Positions 18,471-26,465 of a stretch of 48,413 nt of DNA are shown piece after piece. The stretch is from positions 1 to 48,413 of the forward strand of contig JAAUSQ010000007.1 in NCBI GenBank assembly GCA_012033195.1. The letters are read 5' to 3'. How positions within the stretch are numbered: the stretch's first letter is position 1; each line of letters opens with the position of its first letter. The position numbers and the translations under genes are program-made. Below the pieces are notes generated by a model. That model was not told the DNA's origin, made no database searches, and saw only the letters and a list, made by a program, of their open reading frames with translations. This DNA is from Chloroflexaceae bacterium (GTDB taxonomy: Bacteria > Chloroflexota > Chloroflexia > Chloroflexales > Chloroflexaceae).

Positions 18471-18806
18471 ATGAAACACAACTACAACCAGCCACCCTGT
18501 GCTGAACATCAGCAACAACATCTGTCGCGCATCTACCGCCGTGTGCTCTGGCAGCTTAAAAATACGCATGCCCTGCACAAAGAGCTGGCCTGGGAACTGG
18601 ATGATGTCGAATATTCGCTGCGGTCGTTGCGCGGCCAGCAGGACGGCCCGACCGATAGATTGCTTGAGCGCGAAATTACCTTACTGGAGCGCCGCCGCGC
18701 CACCCTAGAAGACCGCGTGCTGCGCGAGTTGCTGCGTATTGATGAGTTAACCGCCCGTGTTGAGACGACCCGCCATGCTCTGACCCGTTCTGGCTGCTGG
18801 AATTAA
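18471..18806 (+). CDS. Small coiled-coil protein of unknown function
   Basis: A 111-residue, strongly charged helical protein. From about residue 20 to 105 it has heptad-like spacing of leucines (for example LLEREITLLERRRATLEDRVLRELL, written here in parts: LLEREITLLE and RRRATLEDRVL), which suggests a dimeric coiled coil. Two cysteines lie near the ends (PPCAEH and SGCWN). There is no signal peptide or transmembrane segment. An extended -10 lies 7 bases before the ATG and no ribosome-binding site is evident, so it may be leaderless. I do not recognise a family. Confidence 0.6.
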   Translation: MKHNYNQPPCAEHQQQHLSRIYRRVLWQLKNTHALHKELAWELDDVEYSLRSLRGQQDGPTDRLLEREITLLERRRATLEDRVLRELLRIDELTARVETTRHALTRSGCWN

Positions 18807-18852
18807 CCACACCATATCGTCCGATATAGAGAATAAAACGTACCGTTTCCGA

Positions 18853-18870
18853 AGCCCGCCTGCGCGGGCT
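18853..18870. terminator. Hairpin between convergent coiled-coil gene and moaC
   Basis: AGCCCGC (18853-18859) and GCGGGCT (18864-18870) form a perfect 7-bp stem with a CTGC loop, between convergent genes. It has a weak T-richer tail on the plus strand. Confidence 0.6.
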
Positions 18871-18877
18871 ACTGTAT

Positions 18878-19387
18878 TTACTCCTCCAGCACCCACGCGC
18901 CGCTCTGTCCACCGCGCTTCTGCACCAGCCGAATATCGCTAATCCGCATCCCTTTATCGACCGCCTTACACATATCGTAAATGGTAAGCGCTGCCACACT
19001 CACGGCGGTCAGGGCCTCCATCTCCACACCAGTTTGCCCACGTGTTCGCACCAGTGCCTCAATATGCAGTGTGCTATCGGGCGTGTCCGCAGTGGCGTGC
19101 TGCGGCGTAAAGTCTACCGCAACGTTCGTAAGCAGCAACGTGTGGCACAGCGGGATCAGGTCGGGCGTGCGCTTGGCCGCCATAATGCCCGCTACCCGCG
19201 CCACCGCCAGTACATCGCCTTTGGGCAATGCGCCCGCCACAATCAGCCGCAGTGTCGCTGGTTGCATCAGCACAGCACCACGCGCCACCGCTTCGCGCTG
19301 CGTTTCGGGCTTTGCGCCAACGTCAACCATCTGGGCATGGCCCTGCTCATCGAGGTGTGACAGGCGCGGCGTATCCGCTTCATTCAT
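18878..19387 (-). CDS. moaC: Cyclic pyranopterin monophosphate synthase
   Basis: MoaC converts the cyclic intermediate made from GTP by MoaA into cyclic pyranopterin monophosphate, the first stable intermediate of molybdenum cofactor synthesis. The 169-residue protein matches the family throughout: an N-terminal [16 protein letters not shown] segment, [18 protein letters not shown], the active-site LIPLCHTL loop, [28 protein letters not shown] with the conserved lysines, and a C-terminal KRGGQSG. The enzyme is a cytoplasmic hexamer. No other mo- genes are adjacent. GAGG lies about 8 bases upstream of the ATG, and a TATACT -10 is at 19427-19422 on the minus strand. The promoter is divergent from the mraZ promoter. 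Confidence 0.95.
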   Translation of the reverse strand: MNEADTPRLSHLDEQGHAQMVDVGAKPETQREAVARGAVLMQPATLRLIVAGALPKGDVLAVARVAGIMAAKRTPDLIPLCHTLLLTNVAVDFTPQHATADTPDSTLHIEALVRTRGQTGVEMEALTAVSVAALTIYDMCKAVDKGMRISDIRLVQKRGGQSGAWVLEE

Positions 19388-19502
19388 CAGATAACCTCAC
19401 AAGTGTCAGTACTTTCTGCCTAGTATACCATTCTTTGACCTATTTTATCATCGTACAAATGGGCTATTTTGAAAGGATTGTGGTTTGCGATGGCAGAAAA
19501 CC

Positions 19503-19531
19503 TTGAAAGTGGTACCAAGGTGGTATATAAT
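19503..19531 (+). promoter_or_regulatory. Promoter of the mraZ-ftsZ cluster
   Basis: TTGAAA (19503-19508), a 17-base spacer and a perfect TATAAT (19526-19531). Transcription would start near 19538, inside the MraZ-type repeats. Confidence 0.8.
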
Positions 19532-19532
19532 G

Positions 19533-19567
19533 TGGGAGCAAGTGGGGAAAAGTGGTGGAAAGTGGGG
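19533..19567 (+). promoter_or_regulatory. MraZ operator: four TGGNN repeats at 10-bp spacing
   Basis: TGGGA at 19533, TGGGG at 19543, TGGTG at 19553 and TGGGG at 19563 are spaced exactly 10 bases apart. In E. coli, MraZ binds TGGGN repeats separated by 5 bases. The repeats begin just after the -10 and cover the predicted start site, so bound MraZ would block transcription. Confidence 0.8.
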
Positions 19568-19729
19568 AAAACTCCACCGATACACACCAACGAATGTGCT
19601 AAACAGTAGGTTTATGAAATCATATGTTCTACTATACAACACTTTTCGAACATTTGCACGCAAGTGATAACGCTAGCAACAGCAAATCAGGTGGCTAAAC
19701 AGGTCTGATCGGCAGGAAGTGACAGCGCA

Positions 19730-20161
19730 GTGTTTCTCGGAGAGTTTGAACATACTATCGACGAGAAGGGGCGCGTCGCTATTCCGGCCCGCTTCCGCGA
19801 AGAACTGGGCGAAGGGCTGGTGCTCACACGTGGCTTCGAGCACTGTCTGCAAGCCTTCCCGCGCCCTGTCTGGCGCGACCTGTCCGAGAAGGTGAGTGCC
19901 CTCTCGATGGGCAACAGCGAAGCCCGCAACCTGCGCCGCCTGCTCTTTTCGGGGGCCGCCGAGGTCGAAGTAGATCGACAGGGGCGCATCTTGATACCGC
20001 AGAACCTGCGCGAGTATGCAGCGCTGTCCGAGCAGGTGGTGATTGCTGGCCTCAGCACCCACTTTGAACTGTGGTCGCACGAACGCTGGAACAATGTCCT
20101 GGAAACACTGGACACCGATGCCGGATCGATTGCCGAGCAACTGGCAGCACTAGGCATCTAG
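19730..20161 (+). CDS. mraZ: Transcriptional regulator MraZ
   Basis: A 143-residue DNA-binding protein that controls the dcw cluster from its first position. It has the two AbrB-like half-domains of the family: EFEHTIDEKGRVAIPARFRE at the N-terminus and VDRQGRILIPQNLREYA near residues 82-98, each with the DxxGR signature. The family forms ring-shaped oligomers that contact several tandem DNA repeats. The start is GTG 19730; an AGGAAG element lies about 10 bases upstream. Four TGGNN repeats just downstream of the promoter are its probable target, so autorepression is likely. rsmH follows after 23 bases. Confidence 0.97.
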   Translation: MFLGEFEHTIDEKGRVAIPARFREELGEGLVLTRGFEHCLQAFPRPVWRDLSEKVSALSMGNSEARNLRRLLFSGAAEVEVDRQGRILIPQNLREYAALSEQVVIAGLSTHFELWSHERWNNVLETLDTDAGSIAEQLAALGI

Positions 20162-20184
20162 CCGGGAAGGACACAGGGTGAACG

Positions 20185-21129
20185 ATGCAGCCATACGCAC
20201 ATACACCCGTCCTGCTAGCAGAAGTGCTGCACTTCTTGCAGCCGCGCCCCGGCGGAGTATACATCGATGGGACCCTTGGCGGCGGTGGGCACGCAACCGC
20301 TGTGTTGCAGCAGGTCCACCCGGACGGGCGCTTGCTGGCCCTGGACGCTGACCCGGCAGCGCTTCAGGCAGTGCAAACACGCTGGCAGGCGCTCGAACAA
20401 CCTTTTGCAGCAGGGAGCTATACCCTGCTGCAGAGCACCTTTGAAAACTTGGAAACCCTGGCCCACGCGCACGGCTTCAGCGCGGTTGATGGCATCCTGT
20501 TCGATCTGGGCGTATCGTCGCATCAGCTTGACACGGCTACACGCGGCTTTTCGTTTCTGGCCGAGGGGCCGCTTGATATGCGGCTCGACCCGACCGCCGA
20601 GACAACTGCCGCTGATCTGGTGAATACGCTGGACGAGCAAGCACTGGCCGATACCATCTACCGCTACGGCGAAGAGCGGCTGTCGCGGCGCATTGCCCGC
20701 CGCATTGTCGAGCAGCGTCAGCAGCAGCCGATCAGCACCACTACCGAACTGGCGGCACTGGTCGCGCGAGCCGTGGGCGGGCGTGGCACAAAGCGTGGCC
20801 CCGGTGCAATCCACCCGGCAACCCGTACCTTTCAGGCGTTACGTATCGCCGTCAATCGCGAACTGGCGCAACTCGAAGCAGTGTTGCCGCAGGCAGTGCG
20901 GCTCCTGCGCCCCGGCGGACGGCTGGCCGTGATCAGCTTTCACTCGCTGGAAGACCGCATTGTCAAGCAGTTCTTCCGCGATGAATCGGGCTATGGCGGC
21001 AACGAAGCGCCCGACCGCCCAGTAACCTTACAGATTATTACGAAGAAGCCTGTTGAGGCAGGCGAAGATGAAACCCGCACCAACCCACGCAGCCGTAGCG
21101 CCAAATTGCGTGTTGCAGAGCGGATATAA
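20185..21129 (+). CDS. rsmH: 16S rRNA (cytosine-N4) methyltransferase RsmH
   Basis: RsmH (MraW) methylates N4 of C1402 in 16S rRNA using S-adenosylmethionine. The 314-residue protein starts with the family signature [27 protein letters not shown] (about residues 29-42) is the cofactor-binding loop, followed by LLALDADP. Later blocks include [11 protein letters not shown], the [14 protein letters not shown]-type segment (here GPLDMRLDP) and the C-terminal [18 protein letters not shown]. It lies second in the cluster, as in most bacteria. The translation start is ATG 20185. Confidence 0.97.
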   Translation: MQPYAHTPVLLAEVLHFLQPRPGGVYIDGTLGGGGHATAVLQQVHPDGRLLALDADPAALQAVQTRWQALEQPFAAGSYTLLQSTFENLETLAHAHGFSAVDGILFDLGVSSHQLDTATRGFSFLAEGPLDMRLDPTAETTAADLVNTLDEQALADTIYRYGEERLSRRIARRIVEQRQQQPISTTTELAALVARAVGGRGTKRGPGAIHPATRTFQALRIAVNRELAQLEAVLPQAVRLLRPGGRLAVISFHSLEDRIVKQFFRDESGYGGNEAPDRPVTLQIITKKPVEAGEDETRTNPRSRSAKLRVAERI

Positions 21130-21151
21130 CAGGCGCGAGGCACGGGGAAGC

Positions 21152-21172
21152 GCACAGCGCACAGCGCAAAAC
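21152..21172 (+). repeat. Dispersed GCACAGC-type intergenic repeat, copy 2
   Basis: Identical over 21 bases to 916-936. It lies in the 107-base gap between rsmH and the ftsL-like gene, interrupting an otherwise compact cluster. Confidence 0.5.
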
Positions 21173-21236
21173 GGGGCGAGGGCCGGGGTGCGGGAATATT
21201 CCGTTTGTACTTATTCTAGCTAGCAGGAGCGACAGA

Positions 21237-21653
21237 ATGGCAGTCAACATGCCGCAGCAGCGTCTCTTTCCATTGCGTCAGGCTCGCGCTCGACGGCGGG
21301 CATTGATGCACTATCTCAAACTCGATAGCAGCCGCTACCTGCTGGGTGTGGTGGTGCTGCTCTGTCTGATGAGCATGATTGCACTGGGGCAAACCGGCGT
21401 AGTTGCCACCAAGGGCTATGCAATTGTCGAACTGGAAACCCAGAAGGTTGAACTGCAACGCGAGCGCACCCATCTGCATATGCGCCACGCCGAAGCGCAA
21501 TCGTTGGAGCGGGTGCGGCATCGGGCCGAAGAAATCGGGTTGCGTCCGGTGGCAGCAGGACAGGCACGGCATATGGCAGTCAATGCGCTGCCCTCGGCTG
21601 CCGACCAGATGCAGGCCGCCGCGCTTGAATCAGCAACCGAGCCACAGAACTAG
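21237..21653 (+). CDS. FtsL-like division protein
   Basis: A 138-residue bitopic protein with a basic N-terminal cytoplasmic part, a transmembrane helix at about residues 39-58 and an extracytoplasmic coiled coil (VELETQKVELQRERTHLHMRH, about 70-90). It ends with a disordered tail. Position between rsmH and ftsI, length and topology all match FtsL, which joins FtsB and FtsQ to regulate FtsWI. Sequence identity within FtsL is always low, so the assignment rests mainly on context. AGGAG at 21222-21226 precedes ATG 21237. Confidence 0.75.
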   Translation: MAVNMPQQRLFPLRQARARRRALMHYLKLDSSRYLLGVVVLLCLMSMIALGQTGVVATKGYAIVELETQKVELQRERTHLHMRHAEAQSLERVRHRAEEIGLRPVAAGQARHMAVNALPSAADQMQAAALESATEPQN

Positions 21654-21664
21654 GAAAACACTGT

Positions 21665-23488
21665 ATGGCAAGCCGCACAACATCCCAACCTGGCATTGCA
21701 GCACGGAGCGCGCCGCGCCGTTCGGTCGCCGCGAGTGGCCCAGTACGCCTGTCGCGCTGGCGGATTTATACATTGCTGCTGGTGGCGTGTGTGGGCATCG
21801 GGGCAGTGATGGTGCGGCTGTACTATGTGCAGGTGGTGAAGAGCAGCGCCTATGCGCAGCTTGCCAGCCGCGAGATTGAGCAGCAGATTACCCTCAACCC
21901 GAACCGGGGTGTTATCACCGATAGGCACGGCAATGTGCTGGCGCTGGATATTGAGCGGGAAAGCCTGTGGGTGGTGCCTGCCCTGATACCCGAAGATAGC
22001 CGGCAGCAACTCGCCATTACGCTGGCCGCGATGCTGGGGCTTGATCAGGCCTATGTGCTGTGGGCGCTCACACCCGAAGACAATGTCTACTGGCGACGGG
22101 TAGCACGCTGGCTCGAACCCAAACACGCCGAACGCATTGCGGCACTCGGTCAGCCCGGTCTGCGCCTGATAGCCGAGCCAATGCGCTACTATCCGCAGAA
22201 CGAATTCGCGGGGCATCTGGTGGGGGCGGTCAATAGTGTTGGTGATGGTATCAGCGGGGTGGAGAGCTTTTTTAACGACGAATTAAAGGGCATCACAGGC
22301 ACGATCCAGGCCGAATTCGACGCAGCCCGCAACCCGATTGCGATTGCACCGCAGCGCACCACGCCCGCCCGCGATGGCGAAAACATCCGCCTGACAATTG
22401 ACCCGATGATCCAGTACATTGCCGAGACCGAACTGCAACGGGCGGTTGAGCAGCACAACGCCGATGGTGGCTCGGTGATCATTATGGAAATTGAGACAGG
22501 CGCGATCCGGGGGATGGCAAGCTGGCCCACCTTCGACCCGAACCGCTGGAACGAGTATGTGCCCGACCAGTGGCGCAACCCGGCTACCAGCAGTGTGTAC
22601 GAGCCGGGCAGTACCTTCAAAATGGTAACGGTGGCGGCAGGCTTACAGGCCCGCGCCTTTACCGCCGATACGCTGGTCAACGATATTGGTACGGTTTTTC
22701 GGTACGACACAGCACTGAGTAACTGGAACCACGCGGGCAACGGCATGATCAATGCAGAAGGGGTGCTCTACCATTCCAGCAATGTGGGGGCGCTGCTGCT
22801 CAACGAACTGACCGGGCCAGAAAACTTTTACCGCACGGTGCGAGCGCTGGGCTTTGGTGCGCCAAGCGGTATTGAAATTGGCGGCGAAGAGGCGGGCATT
22901 GTGCACGATTCAGCCTCGCCGCTCTACAACGATATTTTGCTGGCAACCAACGCCTACGGGCAGGGCATCTCGGCAACCCCGCTGCAAATGACGGCGATGG
23001 CTGCCGTTGTTGCCAACGATGGGGTGCTGATGCGACCGTATCTTGTCGAGGAGCGCTGCGATGGTGATGCCTGTATTGTTACCGAGCCGCACGAGCGCGG
23101 GCAGGCAATTGACCCGGAAGTAGCCTGGACACTGCGCCGCATGCTGGTCAAGTCGGCTAACCACTACGCACCCGTGGTATGGGCCGGACAGACGGGCAGT
23201 TATGCCGATCAGTGGCTGGTGCCAGGGTTTCAGGTGGGAGCCAAAACAGGTACCGCCTCGATACCGCTGCCGGGTGGCGGCTACGACCCGTCGTTTACCA
23301 TCGGCTCGGTGTTGGGGTTTGCGCCCGCCGAAAACGCCCGCTATGCAGTGCTGGCAAAAGTAGACCGACCAAAAGATGATATCTGGGGTGTTCAGACAGC
23401 GATCCCACTGTTTTACAACGTGGTAGATCAGCTTTTGCGCCACGAGCGCCTGTCACCCGATCCGTCGCTGGTGAGTCCGGGGCAGTAG
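21665..23488 (+). CDS. ftsI: Septal peptidoglycan transpeptidase (class B PBP)
   Basis: A 607-residue class B penicillin-binding protein that cross-links septal peptidoglycan in the periplasm or equivalent space. It has a short cytoplasmic region, a transmembrane helix (about 35-55), a pedestal domain starting NRGVITDRHGNVLA, and a transpeptidase domain. Active-site motifs are present: S316-TFK in YEPGSTFKM, S371-S-N in HSSNVG, and K527-TG in AKTGTA. There is no PASTA domain. It follows ftsL by 11 bases. Its glycosyltransferase partner is probably FtsW at 27487. A 351-base gap separates it from mraY. Confidence 0.95.
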   Translation: MASRTTSQPGIAARSAPRRSVAASGPVRLSRWRIYTLLLVACVGIGAVMVRLYYVQVVKSSAYAQLASREIEQQITLNPNRGVITDRHGNVLALDIERESLWVVPALIPEDSRQQLAITLAAMLGLDQAYVLWALTPEDNVYWRRVARWLEPKHAERIAALGQPGLRLIAEPMRYYPQNEFAGHLVGAVNSVGDGISGVESFFNDELKGITGTIQAEFDAARNPIAIAPQRTTPARDGENIRLTIDPMIQYIAETELQRAVEQHNADGGSVIIMEIETGAIRGMASWPTFDPNRWNEYVPDQWRNPATSSVYEPGSTFKMVTVAAGLQARAFTADTLVNDIGTVFRYDTALSNWNHAGNGMINAEGVLYHSSNVGALLLNELTGPENFYRTVRALGFGAPSGIEIGGEEAGIVHDSASPLYNDILLATNAYGQGISATPLQMTAMAAVVANDGVLMRPYLVEERCDGDACIVTEPHERGQAIDPEVAWTLRRMLVKSANHYAPVVWAGQTGSYADQWLVPGFQVGAKTGTASIPLPGGGYDPSFTIGSVLGFAPAENARYAVLAKVDRPKDDIWGVQTAIPLFYNVVDQLLRHERLSPDPSLVSPGQ

Positions 23489-23839
23489 GCCGGGAGGTGT
23501 ACCAGTTCGTATTTTATGTTAAAATGCCGCAGCACCCCTACAATCGTGGATTGGTGATTGTGGTGAAACAGCAACATGAAAGAACTGAGTACGATATGTT
23601 CCTGGCTGAACGCTGGTCTCTGGCTTGTGCATCTGTCCTGGGCTTGCACTTTAACAACTTCATAGCTTTCTTTTGCAGCACACAGGGCCGCTACATAGCG
23701 CAGCCACAGCCAGAAACAGCCGGCACATCGGTTGACGACATGCAGCATAATAGATGGCGTACATCTTGCATAGCGAGTTGGTTGGGCGGAACGACCCGGC
23801 GCTCCGGTGGCAGCGCATACGTGTAGTTGAGGAGGTTGT
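23489..23839. other. Gene-free gap inside the dcw cluster
   Basis: The 351-base gap lies where murE and murF sit in most dcw clusters. Its base composition is less GC-rich than its neighbours. No murE/murF remnant, strong promoter or RNA fold was recognised. A possible 109-residue frame (23497-23826) has no recognisable features. A GGGCGGAACGACCCGG element near 23785 resembles the hairpin at 13264. Confidence 0.5.
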
Positions 23840-24985
23840 GTGGAATTTCTACATGCAGTATTGGTGCAAGATCTGGCGCGTGCGCTGTTGCTGGCGGCAG
23901 CAGCATTTATTCTGACCTTGATAGCCCAGGGGTTCTGGGTGCGCTTTGCGCGGGCCAACAACCTTGGTAAGCGTATTCGGGCCGATGGCCCCCAGAGCCA
24001 TATGGTCAAGATGGGCACCCCCACCATGGGCGGTATTATGATTGTAGTGCCCGTACTGGTGCTCACCGTGCTGTTTAATCTGGTGAACAACTGGTCGATG
24101 CTGCTGCCGCTGGGGGTGATGCTGAGCTTCGCGGTGGTTGGTGCGTTCGACGATCTCAAATCGCTGACCAATTCGGACAGTGAAACACATGGCTTTACTG
24201 CCAATATCAAGATGCTCCTGATGGTCGGGGTCGCCACGGCTGCCAGCCTGATCCTCTACTTGCCCCATCCGTTTGGCCTGAACCACGCCGGTCTGGTGCG
24301 TATTCCGTTACTGGGCACCTTCGATATTGATCTGTGGTTCATCCCGATTGCCATTCTGCTGATTATTGCCACGTCCAATGCGGTCAACCTGACCGATGGC
24401 GTGGATAGTCTGGCAGGCTGGAACCTGACGCTGGCGTTTGCGGCCTTTGGGGTGATGACGTTTCTCTCGGAGCCGCGCCTGACCAACCTGATGGTCTTTA
24501 GCTTTACGATGGTTGGGGCGTGTGCGGCCTTCCTGTGGTACAACGCCTACCCTGCCCAGGTCTTTATGGGCGATACCGGTGCGCTGGCACTGGGGGCAGT
24601 GCTGGCAATTGTGGCGCTGCAATCGCAGCAATGGCTGCTGCTGCCGGTGGTGGGCATTGTCTTTGTGCTGGAAGCACTCTCGGTCATCATCCAGACCAGC
24701 TATTTTGAATGGACCCGCCGCCGCTATGGGCAGGGCCGCCGTATCTTCAAGATGGCCCCATTGCATCATCACTTCGAGCTATCGGGCTGGAGCCAGACGC
24801 AAGTCTCGCAGCGCTTTGCGATTATTGGCGCAGTGGCGGCGATGGTCGGTATTTCGTTGGCGCTGACTTTTGCGGCTGAGCTTGGCCCGTTGCAGCAGGC
24901 CGTACCCGAAACGATTGATCAGCCTGCCGAACAGGGCACACCATATAGCCCGCAGCAGGAGATTGAACTCGCCGTCGATCAGTAA
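23840..24985 (+). CDS. mraY: Phospho-MurNAc-pentapeptide transferase
   Basis: MraY moves phospho-MurNAc-pentapeptide from UDP to undecaprenyl phosphate, making lipid I at the inner face of the membrane. The 381-residue polytopic protein has GTPTMGGIMI, VGAFDDLKSL with the catalytic aspartates, NAVNLTDGVDSLAG, FMGDTGALALG and the histidine-rich APLHHHFELSGW loop. The start is GTG 23840 with a GAGGAG site shortly upstream. The C-terminal tail after the last helix (PETIDQPAEQGTPYSPQQE) is an unusual hydrophilic extension. murD starts 16 bases after its stop. Confidence 0.96.
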   Translation: MEFLHAVLVQDLARALLLAAAAFILTLIAQGFWVRFARANNLGKRIRADGPQSHMVKMGTPTMGGIMIVVPVLVLTVLFNLVNNWSMLLPLGVMLSFAVVGAFDDLKSLTNSDSETHGFTANIKMLLMVGVATAASLILYLPHPFGLNHAGLVRIPLLGTFDIDLWFIPIAILLIIATSNAVNLTDGVDSLAGWNLTLAFAAFGVMTFLSEPRLTNLMVFSFTMVGACAAFLWYNAYPAQVFMGDTGALALGAVLAIVALQSQQWLLLPVVGIVFVLEALSVIIQTSYFEWTRRRYGQGRRIFKMAPLHHHFELSGWSQTQVSQRFAIIGAVAAMVGISLALTFAAELGPLQQAVPETIDQPAEQGTPYSPQQEIELAVDQ

Positions 24986-25001
24986 CAGAGGAGCAACAAC
25001 C

Positions 25002-26465
25002 GTGATACGCCCGCACCAGTCTCCTGCCGAACCGCCGTTTCAGTTGCCGCAGCACGTGCTGGTAATGGGCCTGGGTGTCCACGGTGGCGGGCTTGGTGTA
25101 GCTCGCTGGTTGCTGCGGCAGGGCGTGCAGGTGACCGTCACCGATATGGCAAGCCCCGAAGCGCTGGCGGCGAGTGTGGCAGCGCTGGCCGAAACCGAGC
25201 AGGAGACGGGTAACCGGGTGCATTATGTGCTTGGTGAGCATCGCGCCGATGACTTTACCGGCCATCAAATCGTGGTTGCCAACCCTGCAGTACGCCCCGA
25301 CTCGCCCTGGCTGAAGCTGGCTCACGCTGCCGGGGTGCCCGTCGAAACCGAGATGACGATTTTCTTCCGGCTGTGTCGCGGCCCGATCCTCGGCATTACA
25401 GGCACAAAAGGCAAAACAACAACCACCATGCTTACGGGCGCTATCCTGCGCCAGCACTACCCCGATACGGTGGTAGCGGGTAACCTGCGGGTCTCGGCCC
25501 TAGCCGCACTCGACCAGATTACCCCTGCAACGCCCGTTGTATTGGAACTGAGTAGCTTCCAACTGGTGGGTCTGGGTGCGGCGCGGCTCAGTCCGCAGTA
25601 TGGATGCATCACCAACTTTTCGCCCGACCATCTGAACTACCACGGCACCATGGATGCCTACGCCGAGGCCAAGCAGCAGATTTTTCTGCATCAGGATGCC
25701 GCCGGACGGGTGGTACTGCACACCGACCTGCTGCCGCTTTTTTACCCGCCAGCGGTTGCCACACAACGCCCGCCTGAGTCGCTGATTACGTTTGATGCAC
25801 AGCCCGATAGCAAGGCCGATTGTCGGCTTGATGCAGATGGCACGCTGTTTTACGCTGGGGAAGCGATCCTGACGCTGGACGATGTACGGCTGCACGGTCC
25901 CCACAATCGCGAAAATGTACTGGCAGCGGTCGCACTGGCACGCAGCTTTGGCATTGATGCCGCACAGATCCGGGCAGCAGTGCGCAACTTCGGCGGGGTG
26001 GAGCATCGGCTAGAAACGGTGCGGATGCTTAAGGGGGTACGTTATATCAACGATACCACCGCAACCAATCCGGTCGCCGCCACTGCCGCACTCAAGAGCT
26101 TTCAAGAGCCGATTGTCTTGATTGCAGGTGGGGCCGCGAAGGGCCTGGATAGCAGCGGGTTTGCGGTCGCCATCGCCGAGCATGCCAGAGCAGTAGTCTT
26201 GTTGCAGGGCAGCGCCACAACACAGCTTGAGCAGGAGCTATGGGCCGCGCTCAACCGCAACGGGCGCAAGGTTATGTTGGCGGGCACCTTTGATACCCTG
26301 GAAACAGCGGTGCGTGCTGCGTGCCGCATTGCACAACCCGGCGACGTGGTGCTGCTTTCTCCGGGTTGTGCAAGCTTCGGCATGTTTCACAACGAGTTCC
26401 ATCGTGGCGAGGAGTTTCGCCGCATTGTGCAGAGCCTGCCAGAAACGGATGTGAGCGATGAGTAA
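25002..26465 (+). CDS. murD: UDP-N-acetylmuramoylalanine-D-glutamate ligase
   Basis: MurD adds D-glutamate to UDP-MurNAc-L-Ala in the cytoplasm with ATP. From GTG 25002 (AGAGGAG at 24987-24993) the protein has 487 residues. It starts with a Rossmann-like VLVMGLGVHGGGLGVARW segment, then the ATP loop GITGTKGKTTTTM (about residues 131-143). The central domain has LELSSFQLVG, FSPDHLNYHGTMDAYAEAK and HNRENVLAAVA. The C-terminal domain has INDTTATNPVAATAALKSF and VLLSPGCASFGMF. An extended N-terminus upstream of the GTG is possible but lacks a ribosome-binding site. The rhomboid gene overlaps its end by 8 bases. Confidence 0.95.
   Translation: MIRPHQSPAEPPFQLPQHVLVMGLGVHGGGLGVARWLLRQGVQVTVTDMASPEALAASVAALAETEQETGNRVHYVLGEHRADDFTGHQIVVANPAVRPDSPWLKLAHAAGVPVETEMTIFFRLCRGPILGITGTKGKTTTTMLTGAILRQHYPDTVVAGNLRVSALAALDQITPATPVVLELSSFQLVGLGAARLSPQYGCITNFSPDHLNYHGTMDAYAEAKQQIFLHQDAAGRVVLHTDLLPLFYPPAVATQRPPESLITFDAQPDSKADCRLDADGTLFYAGEAILTLDDVRLHGPHNRENVLAAVALARSFGIDAAQIRAAVRNFGGVEHRLETVRMLKGVRYINDTTATNPVAATAALKSFQEPIVLIAGGAAKGLDSSGFAVAIAEHARAVVLLQGSATTQLEQELWAALNRNGRKVMLAGTFDTLETAVRAACRIAQPGDVVLLSPGCASFGMFHNEFHRGEEFRRIVQSLPETDVSDE

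Larger units (their letters stand above)
19388..19729. other. Intergenic control region of moaC and the dcw cluster
   Basis: This 342-base region holds the minus-strand moaC -10, the mraZ promoter, four MraZ-type operator repeats and a leader of about 190 bases before mraZ. No gene is seen. Confidence 0.6.

Noticed and set aside
23497-23826. A 109-codon frame in the ftsI-mraY gap
   Set aside because: Its residues show no domain or compositional sign of coding, and there is no clear ribosome-binding site.
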